This document shows positions 1 through 8,900 of a DNA stretch of 18,357 nucleotides, one piece after another. The notes below the pieces were generated by a model. It ran no database searches. It was not told the origin of the DNA and saw only the letters and a list, made by a program, of their open reading frames with translations. The position numbers and the translations under genes were made by a program. The DNA comes from CAZZHG01 sp964653655 (lineage in GTDB: Bacteria > Bdellovibrionota > FAC87 > UBA2466), in contig CAZZHG010000095.1 in NCBI GenBank assembly GCA_964653655.1, positions 1 through 18,357 of the forward strand. The letters run 5' to 3'. Every line of letters begins with the position of its first letter. Positions within the stretch are counted from its first letter, which is position 1.

Positions 1-2286
<2,286 letters not shown>

Positions 2287-2480
2287 ATCTTCACCTGTCC
2301 TAATTCGACCACCACTATAGGGGGCCGATACCTAGAGAAACTGGAGCGAATGAGGGAGCGGAAACCTGAGCATCAGCGCGTGGCACTATCCACATGCGAG
2401 ATCAAGCCGAAGCGACCCTTCGAGGTTCGCACCAAAAAGCAAAGTCCGTGAGCCAGTACGCGTTCCAAGAGTTCGAAATC
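2287..2480 (-). other. rplL-rpoB intergenic spacer
   Basis: This 194-bp gap is the longest inside the ribosomal/RNA polymerase block. It has no ORF worth calling and no intrinsic terminator, since there is no GC stem followed by a T run on the minus strand. A small 5-bp stem (CGAAG/CTTCG, 2408-2422) is visible. A TATAGT hexamer at 2314-2319 (minus) has no good -35 partner. In other bacteria this gap carries a partial attenuator and an RNase III processing site. That role is possible here but not demonstrated by the sequence. Confidence 0.5.
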
Positions 2481-2858
2481 TTACTTGAATTCAACCTTGG
2501 CGCCAACAGCTTCCAACTTCTTCTTGATCTCTTCAGCTTCCTTCTTGGTCACGCCTTCCTTCAGGGTCTTCGGGGCGCTTTCCACGAGGTCCTTGGCTTC
2601 TTTGAGGCCAAGCGTCGTGAAGGAACGGATTTCTTTAATCACGTTCACTTTTTGCGCGCCGGAGTCCTTCAGGATGATGTCGAAGGCATCCTTTTCTTCA
2701 ACGGGAGCAGCGGCAGCAGCGGCGCCTCCGCCGCCGACGGCGACGGGAGCCGCGGCGCTAACGCCGTAGCGGGTCTCGAACTTCTTCACGAACTCCGAGA
2801 TTTGGAGCAGATTCGCACTATCGAAAAATTCAAAAACTTGTTCTTCACTGACTGCCAT
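2481..2858 (-). CDS. rplL: 50S ribosomal protein L7/L12
   Basis: L7/L12 forms the flexible stalk of the large subunit and recruits translation GTPases. The 125-residue product is close to the usual 120-125. An N-terminal dimerisation helix (residues 1-35) is followed by an Ala/Gly/Pro hinge (about 34-52, with GGGGAAAAAAP). The globular C-terminal domain ends in EAEEIKKKLEAVGAKVEFK and contains the conserved IKEIRSFTTLGLKEAKDLVE segment that contacts elongation factors. The ATG is preceded by a near-perfect Shine-Dalgarno sequence, GAGGAGG, fitting the need for several L7/L12 copies per ribosome. It sits 66 nt downstream of rplJ, the gene for its L10 anchor. Confidence 0.99.
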   Translation of the reverse strand: MAVSEEQVFEFFDSANLLQISEFVKKFETRYGVSAAAPVAVGGGGAAAAAAPVEEKDAFDIILKDSGAQKVNVIKEIRSFTTLGLKEAKDLVESAPKTLKEGVTKKEAEEIKKKLEAVGAKVEFK

Positions 2859-2924
2859 CTCATCCTCCTCAGGTACCTAAAGGTACGTACTTCTTATGGG
2901 TAAACTTTCCTCTCGGAAACTCTT
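2859..2924 (-). other. rplJ-rplL spacer with small dyad
   Basis: This 66-nt spacer contains the rplL Shine-Dalgarno sequence and a short inverted repeat, GTACC-TAAA-GGTAC (2873-2886), just upstream of it. The stem is only 5 bp. A regulatory role is possible but unsupported. Confidence 0.35.
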
Positions 2925-3461
2925 TTAAGCCGCGCCGCCTTCTGCCTTCTTCTTGGCTTCGAGCGCGCCGAGGGCGTACCCGAGCTTGCGGGGCATGTCT
3001 TGAACGGCGTTGAGGAAGCTCGTCGGACCCGACTTGAGGGCCCAGAGGAAGCTGACCAACAGCTCGTTGCGCCCGGGGAGCTTCGAAAGCGCACCGAGCT
3101 GATCCTTGGACATCACCTGATTAAGGGCGACGCCGCCACGGACTTTGACATCAAAATTTTCTACGTTCACCCATTCCCAGATGGCTTTCGCGGTGGTGAC
3201 CGGATCACCATCGCTATAGGCCATGAGGACGGGGCCGGTGAACTGTTCGGCGAGAGCCTTGTGCTCCGTCGCTTCGAATACGCGGCGAGCGAGCGTGTTC
3301 TTCACGACCTTGACCCGCACGCCCTTCTTGCGAAGGCCGATGCGGAAGTTCGCAAACTGCTCTGCATTCAACTTGTTAAACGAAAGCAGAGCGAGGGCTT
3401 CGGCTCCGCCGACGCTCTTCGTTAGCTCAGTGACAAATGCTTCTTTTTGAGCCCGATTCAA
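2925..3461 (-). CDS. rplJ: 50S ribosomal protein L10
   Basis: L10 anchors L7/L12 dimers at the base of the ribosomal stalk, and in many bacteria it represses its own mRNA. The product is 178 residues, slightly longer than the E. coli protein (165). Recognisable L10 segments are VKVVKNTLARRVFEAT (the conserved RNA-binding helix), FTGPVLMAYSDGDPVTTAKA, and a C-terminal helix ending ALGALEAKKKAEGGAA that should bind L7/L12. The reading frame begins with TTG at 3461 (TTG AAT CGG GCT, giving MNRAQKEAF), with GGGGAG six bases upstream. No ATG or GTG start fits the family N-terminus better. The rare start codon may lower initiation relative to rplL. It is co-transcribed with rplA and rplL. Confidence 0.98.
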   Translation of the reverse strand: MNRAQKEAFVTELTKSVGGAEALALLSFNKLNAEQFANFRIGLRKKGVRVKVVKNTLARRVFEATEHKALAEQFTGPVLMAYSDGDPVTTAKAIWEWVNVENFDVKVRGGVALNQVMSKDQLGALSKLPGRNELLVSFLWALKSGPTSFLNAVQDMPRKLGYALGALEAKKKAEGGAA

Positions 3462-3534
3462 GACAAACTCCCCGATGGAAACAGTCTTTTTAAGAATTAA
3501 TTACTGGTTCCGTCAACTACTATTTCGCCGTCTC
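3462..3534 (-). promoter_or_regulatory. Candidate L10-type leader before rplJ
   Basis: The 73-nt gap between rplA and rplJ is where the L10(L12)4-binding leader lies in many bacteria. It is relatively A/T-rich and holds the GGGGAG Shine-Dalgarno sequence before the TTG start. I could not draw a convincing kink-turn or strong stem by eye, so the assignment rests mainly on position. Confidence 0.35.
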
Positions 3535-4245
3535 TTACAAAGCCCGTGCCACATTTTCCAAGGCCGAAGGATCCAGCCAAACGCCGGGTCCCATGGTCGG
3601 GGAAATGGAGACTTTCTGAACGTAGACGCCCTTGGACGTGGGCGGCTTCGCCTTCATGATCATGTCGTAGAGGGTCATGAAGTTTTCCTTCAGCTTTTGA
3701 GAGCCGAAGGACTTCCGCCCGATGAGGCAGTGGATGATTCCAGCCTTCTCGACTTTGAACTCCACGGTACCGAGCTTCTGCTCTTTCACCGTCTTGCCGA
3801 TGTCGGTGGTGACGGTGCCCGTCTTCTTGTTGGGCATCAAACCTTTCGGGCCGAGAACCTTGGCAACCTTCGTGAGGTCCTTGAGGGTCTCGGGCGTCGT
3901 GACGACACGGTCGAAGTCCAGCCAGCCGCCGGCGATCTTCTCGATGAGGTCGTCTGCACCCACGTGATCGGCGCCGGCGTCCCGGGCGGCCTTTTCGGCT
4001 TCACCGCGGACGATGGCGACGACTCGAATCGACTTACCCACGCCGTGAGGCAGGGTGGTCGCGCCGCGGACCATCTGGTCCGACTGCTTCGGGTCCACGC
4101 CTAGGCGGACCGCGACGTCGACGGTTTCGTCGATTTTACGGGGCGAAAAACTGGTGATGATGCTGAGGGCCTCGTCCAAGGTGTACTTCTTCGTACGATC
4201 GACCTTGGCCGCATCGGCTTTGTACTTTTTTCCGCGTTTTGCCAT
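3535..4245 (-). CDS. rplA: 50S ribosomal protein L1
   Basis: L1 forms the mobile L1 stalk and moves deacylated tRNA out of the E site. The product is 236 residues (E. coli 234). Diagnostic segments include RKIDETVDVAVRLGVDPKQSD, the TLPHGVGKSIRVVAIVRGE domain I core, VLGPKGLMPNKKTGTVT, and the C-terminal PTSKGVYVQKVSISPTMGPG, which returns to domain I. The ATG at 4245 is preceded by TAGGAG nine bases upstream. That Shine-Dalgarno sequence sits in a near-palindrome (CTAGGAGTCCTTAG). The gene starts 30 nt after rplK, in the standard rplK-rplA pair. In other bacteria L1 represses translation of this pair by binding the mRNA near rplK. Confidence 0.99.
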   Translation of the reverse strand: MAKRGKKYKADAAKVDRTKKYTLDEALSIITSFSPRKIDETVDVAVRLGVDPKQSDQMVRGATTLPHGVGKSIRVVAIVRGEAEKAARDAGADHVGADDLIEKIAGGWLDFDRVVTTPETLKDLTKVAKVLGPKGLMPNKKTGTVTTDIGKTVKEQKLGTVEFKVEKAGIIHCLIGRKSFGSQKLKENFMTLYDMIMKAKPPTSKGVYVQKVSISPTMGPGVWLDPSALENVARAL

Positions 4246-4275
4246 GACTAAGGACTCCTAGAAAAACTATCGGGC

Positions 4276-4695
4276 TTACTTTACTTCCAAGCCCATGCTA
4301 CGGGCGGTGCCGATGACCTGATTGATGGCGGACTGAATGTCCACCGTATTGAGGTCGGGCATCTTGGTCTTCGCGATTTCCGTCACCTGGGCCATCGTGA
4401 CCGAACCGACTTTCGTCTTGTTCGGAACTCCGGAGCCCTGGACGATGCCCGCCGCCTTCTTGAGAAGGATGGAGACGGGCGGTGTCTTCGTGATGAAGGT
4501 GAAAGACCGATCCTGGAAAATGCTGATGACGACGGGAATGATGGTTCCCTTGTCCTTCTGCGTGCGGGCGTTGAACGCCTTGCAGAATTCCATGATGTTC
4601 ACGCCGTGCTGACCGAGGGCAGGGCCGACCGGAGGAGACGGGTTCGCGGCGCCTCCCGGAATCTGCAGTTTCACCATCGCCGTCAATTTCTTCAT
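4276..4695 (-). CDS. rplK: 50S ribosomal protein L11
   Basis: L11 binds the GTPase-associated region of 23S rRNA. The product is 139 residues (E. coli 142). The N-terminal domain shows the conserved KLQIPGGAANPSPPVGPALG proline-rich segment and GVNIMEFCKAFNART. The C-terminal rRNA-binding domain contains TPPVSILLKKAAG and ends in INQVIGTARSMGLEVK. The ATG at 4695 has a GGAG element a few bases upstream. It follows nusG by 27 nt, the canonical order. Confidence 0.99.
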   Translation of the reverse strand: MKKLTAMVKLQIPGGAANPSPPVGPALGQHGVNIMEFCKAFNARTQKDKGTIIPVVISIFQDRSFTFITKTPPVSILLKKAAGIVQGSGVPNKTKVGSVTMAQVTEIAKTKMPDLNTVDIQSAINQVIGTARSMGLEVK

Positions 4696-4722
4696 CTCTA
4701 ACTCCCAGCAAAAACCGAAAAA

Positions 4723-5379
4723 CTAATTCTTCTCCACCTGGACGAAATCGAGCTCAACCGGGGTGGACCGACCGAAGATGCTCACCATCACGCGGAGCTT
4801 GCCTTTGTCGGGCTTCACTTCCTCGACGACGCCGTTGAAATTCACGAACGGCCCGTCGATTACGCGAACGCTTTCGCCTTCCTCGAACTCCACCTTCGGG
4901 CGGGGCTTCAGAGTGCCCTCTTCCATCTGGTTGGTGATGCGAGCGACCTCTTCTTCCGGGACGGCCGGAGGGGTGAGGGCGTTTCCAACGAAGCCAGTGA
5001 TTCTAGGCGTACTCTTGACTAAATGCCAAGTGTTATCGTTCAGGATCATCTTCACCAGCATGTAGCCGGGGAAGAACTTGCGAGTCGTCGTTTTCTTCTC
5101 GCCGCGGACCAATTCGATGACGTTTTCGGAAGGGATGAGGACCTCTCCGAAAAGGTTTTCCATGTGATTCTGGCGGATGCGCTCCTGGAGGGCGAGCTTC
5201 GCCTTCTGCTCGAAACCGCTGTAGGTGTGAACGACGTACCACTGTTTCTCTCCGCCTTCGGCGCTAGGCGCCTCGCCGGAGGAGGTCGGGGCTGCTTGCT
5301 GGGCCGGGGCGGTTTCCGCCACCGGAGCCGCGGGCGCCGTTTCGGTCGTTTCCAAATCTTTTTTTTCTTCTTCGCTCAC
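4723..5379 (-). CDS. nusG: Transcription termination/antitermination factor NusG
   Basis: NusG binds the RNA polymerase clamp, suppresses pausing, and couples transcription to Rho or the ribosome. The product is 218 residues against about 181 in E. coli. The extra length is an N-terminal extension of roughly 44 residues, rich in Ala, Pro and Glu and probably disordered. The NGN domain starts at KQWYVVHTYSGFEQKAK (about residue 45) and includes the RKFFPGYMLVKM core. The KOW domain lies near residues 165-218 (EGESVRVIDGPFVNFNGVVE). The start is GTG at 5379 with a GGGGAT Shine-Dalgarno sequence. An A8 run in codons 5-7 is a potential slippage site. It begins 14 nt after secE. Confidence 0.97.
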   Translation of the reverse strand: MSEEEKKDLETTETAPAAPVAETAPAQQAAPTSSGEAPSAEGGEKQWYVVHTYSGFEQKAKLALQERIRQNHMENLFGEVLIPSENVIELVRGEKKTTTRKFFPGYMLVKMILNDNTWHLVKSTPRITGFVGNALTPPAVPEEEVARITNQMEEGTLKPRPKVEFEEGESVRVIDGPFVNFNGVVEEVKPDKGKLRVMVSIFGRSTPVELDFVQVEKN

Positions 5380-5393
5380 TTAAAATCCCCGTA

Positions 5394-5768
5394 TTAGCTG
5401 TGGAGGAGGAACGTGATGATCTTTCCCCACATGACGTCGAAACCCGCGAAAATCAAGCTCGCGATCAAGATGCAAATCAGCACGACTGTCGTCGAGCGGA
5501 CCACGTCTTCTCTCGCCGGCCAGGTCACTTTTCTAAGTTCGCCGACCACTTCGTCGAGCACCAGGTTCGCCTGCGCACTCCTGAAGAGAAGGCCGAACAC
5601 CGCGGCGCCGAGCACCACTGGGACGACTTCCCGAAGCGTTCCGATGCCGGCCAAACGGCGCACCTGATAAAACGACAAATAGAGATAGCTGATGCCCGAT
5701 CGGGTCAAAAACCAGACGAGGGCACCGACCGCCAAGTGGCAAAATAGAATGATCTTTCTGGCGTCCAT
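5394..5768 (-). CDS. secE: Preprotein translocase subunit SecE
   Basis: SecE clamps and stabilises SecY in the inner-membrane SecYEG translocon. The product is 124 residues, with hydrophobic segments near residues 6-22, 47-63 and 93-113. This is the three-segment form known from E. coli rather than the short one-segment form. The conserved amphipathic helix with ELRKVTWPAREDVVRST (about 77-93) precedes the last, essential segment. The ATG at 5768 has no obvious Shine-Dalgarno sequence. It is the first gene of the minus-strand block and diverges from the macroglobulin gene. Position directly before nusG makes the call secure. Confidence 0.95.
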   Translation of the reverse strand: MDARKIILFCHLAVGALVWFLTRSGISYLYLSFYQVRRLAGIGTLREVVPVVLGAAVFGLLFRSAQANLVLDEVVGELRKVTWPAREDVVRSTTVVLICILIASLIFAGFDVMWGKIITFLLHS

Positions 5769-5938
5769 TGTGACCGAATGTTCTGCCGCAAAATTCCACA
5801 GAATTCAAGTAAATGGAAGAACCTTTTAGATTTTTCGCCTTCCGGAAAATTCGGAACGGCTGAGTCACTTCCCCTTTAAGTCCCCCGTCTACTCCATTAG
5901 CGTAATGACTCAAATAAGTTAGCGCCTGTGGAGGGTGT
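5769..5938. promoter_or_regulatory. Divergent promoter region between secE and the macroglobulin gene
   Basis: This gap of about 170 bp must drive both the minus-strand secE-rpoB block and the plus-strand envelope cluster, unless transcription enters from elsewhere. It is A/T-richer than its flanks. On the minus strand, TTGAAT followed 17 nt later by CAGAAC is a weak sigma70-like candidate close to secE. I see several dyads: TTCCG-N7-CGGAA (5840-5856), TGAGTCA (5861-5867) mirrored by TGACTCA (5906-5912), and ATTA-GCG-TAAT (5896-5906). They could be operator sites. No tRNA gene is present. A GGAGGG at 5930-5935 serves the plus-strand gene. Confidence 0.5.
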
Positions 5939-8900
5939 GTGGGAACTCGTTTGCGTGGGGTCTGGCTCGGCGTCCTTTCCTTTATACCAGCGGTAGTTTA
6001 CGGAGCCGGCGTTCCGCCGGGGGTGGAATCCTTCTCCCCGGAGGGGGTGGCCAAAAGCGTGCGCCAGGTGAAGGCCAGATTTACCGAGCCCATGGTGGCC
6101 TTCGGGGATCTGAAGGCGGCGGCTCCCTTCGAGGCCAAGTGCGGCGAAGGCGGGGTGGGCAGGTGGGTCGATCCGGAACTCTGGGTTTACGACTTCAAGG
6201 AAGAGCTTCCCGCCGGGGTGCTTTGCGAGTTCAAGGTCAGGCCCGGCCTGAAAACGCTTTCGGGCAAGGCAATCAATGCAAGGACCCTCGGGTTTTCGAC
6301 CGGAGGGCCGGCGGTTTTGCGGACGCATCCCTGGGAAGGGTCCGAGTCCATTACGGAGGACCAGGCCTTCATCGCGCTGACGGACGCTCCGGTGGATGAG
6401 AAGTCGCTCGAGAAATCCGCTTACTTCGAAATCGAGGGGATTCCGGAGAGGGTCGGGCTGAAGCTTATCGGCGGCAGCGACCGCAAGACTCTTTTGAAGA
6501 GCAACTATTACCGCGATCCAAAGCTTCACGATCGCCTTCTGGTTTTTCAAAGCCGACAGACGTTCCCTCCGAAAGCCAAGGTGACGTTCGTCTGGGGTGC
6601 CGGCTTGAAGTCCGTCTCGGGAGTGCCGACCCAGGTTCCCAGGCGCTTCGAATTCCGCGCGAGGGATCTTTTCCGCGCGGAGTTCAGTTGCGAGCGGTTG
6701 CAGGCGGATGGGCCTTGCACGCCGCTCGCGCAGCTGCTTTTGCGGTTCACTTCTCCCGTCGAAAAAAGCGTCGCCGACAAGATCGTACTGAAGGGACCGA
6801 ACGGCTATAGCCGCAAAGCGGAGACTTGGGGGCAGGCCGACGAAGAGTATATCGACGGAGTCCGTTTCACTCCGCCGCTGCCGGACGCCGCGGCCCTGAC
6901 GCTCGAAATTCCCAAGGGCGCGAAGGACGATTTCGGCCGCCCGCTGTCGAATGCGGACAAGTATCCTCTGAACATCTCGACGGGTCCTTACCCGCCGCTC
7001 GCCAAATTCTCCGGGTACTTCGGAATCATCGAGGCGAAAGGCGGAGGAGTGCTTCCGGTCACCGTGCGAAGCGTGGAACCGGAATTGAAGGCGAAGCTTC
7101 TTAAACTGGGTCCTTCCGGAAAACAGTCGGAAGCCTATTTCGGCGACATCAAAGGGTCGGCCGCGAAGATCGGAAAAGATCGGGTCTCGGACATTCGGGA
7201 TTGGCTCGCCCTAGTCGCGTACGTGGGGCAGGACGCATCCGTCTTCAAGGGGACGGCGAAAACGATCCCGCCGAAGTCGGATCCGAAGCCGTTCACGATT
7301 CCCAGAAAGGAAGACGCGAAGGCGTTCGAGGTCGTCGGCATTCCGCTGAAGGATCCCGGATTTTATGTCGTCGAGATCGAGAGCCCGAAGCTCGGCGCGG
7401 CCCTCCTCGCTAAGGAGGGACCGTTTCACGTGCCGACGGCGGTTCTCGTGACGAATCTGGCCGTACATTTCAAGAAAGGGAAAGAATCCTCTCTTGCGTG
7501 GGTGACCAGGCTCGATGACGGCAAGCCCGTGCGGGGCGCCCAAGTGAAAGTTTGGGACTGTTTGAACACGGTGGTGGCCCAAGGAGCGACCGATGCAAAC
7601 GGGATTGCCCGTTTTCCCGGTGAGATAAAATACGACGAGAGCAGCAAGCGCTGCCATAAGAAGAACAAGGAGTATTACTCAAGTTACGAGTATGGGCTCT
7701 TCGTTACCGCGGAGACGGGCGAGGAGATCACCTTCGTCCATACGAATTGGGACGACGGCATTCAGCCTTGGCGGTTTTCGCTTTCCCGATCGGGCAGGGA
7801 CAATCCTTCCGTCGCCCATGCCGTACTCGATCGTTCTCTGCTTAGAGCGGGCGAGACGCTTCACGCGAAACTCTTTTTGAGACGCGAAACGGGCAAGGGG
7901 CTAGAGCTTCCGTCGGAAAAAGACAAACGGCAGGAGCTTCGCATCCGGCACTACGGCTCCGATCAGGAGTACCTGCAAAAGATCACCTGGGCACCCAACG
8001 GCACGGCCGAAGCGACTTGGGCCATTCCCAAGGAGGCCAAGCTCGGTAGTTACGGGATCGAGCTCATCGAACGGACCAAGACGAAGGAAGAGGGCTCGAA
8101 CAAGTTTCGGGAACGGATCGATGCGCAGACCGCGGGGTCCTTCCGCGTGGAGGAGTTTCGGGTGCCCTTGATGAGGGCCGCCATCAACGTTCCTTCCGAA
8201 GCTCCGGTGGCACCGAAGAAGATTTCGCTCTCCGCCGGCATTCACTACCTTTCGGGCGGTCCGGCGTCCGGCCTTCCGGTGAAAATGACGACGAGATTCT
8301 CGAGTTCCTGGGCGTCCTTCCCCGCCTACGACGACTACTCCTTCGCCGACGGGGACGTGAAAGAGGAGAAAAAGCGCCGCTCTTACGAGGACGACGAGGA
8401 AGCTTCTGTTCCGCTTTTCGCGGATGCGAGGAAAACTTCCCTGATCTTGGACAAAGTGGGAACCGGGCAGGTCGAGGTGGAAGACATTCCGAAAATGGAC
8501 AAACCCATCGAGCTCTATTCCGAGCTCGAGTTTTCCGATCCGAATGGAGAGGTGCAAACCGTCTCCCGAGGAACTCGGATTTTTCCCAGCTCCGTCGTCC
8601 TCGGAACGAAGCGGGAGGGTTGGAACGCCTATGCCGACGACGTGCGGGTTCGGGCGATGGCGGTGGACTTGAAGGGTAAGCCCATCGTCGGGCAGGAGAT
8701 CACGGTCGATCTGTTTCAGCGGAAATCCTTTTCTCACCGCAAACGGATCCTCGGAGGTTACTACGCCTACGAGCACTCCTCGGAAACGAAGCGGATTGGA
8801 GATCTCTGCAAGGGCAAGTCGGATTCCCTCGGCAGATTTACTTGCACGGGAAAATCGCCCGTGGAGGGAGATATCGTTCTCCGATTGACGGCGAAGGACA

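Noticed and set aside
2301..2323. Resemblance to a T7 phage promoter (TAATTCGAC then CACTATAGGG) on the plus strand
   Set aside because: There are two extra bases between the halves plus mismatches, which breaks the spacing a T7-type polymerase needs. There is no phage polymerase context, and it points antisense to rplL. Probably chance.
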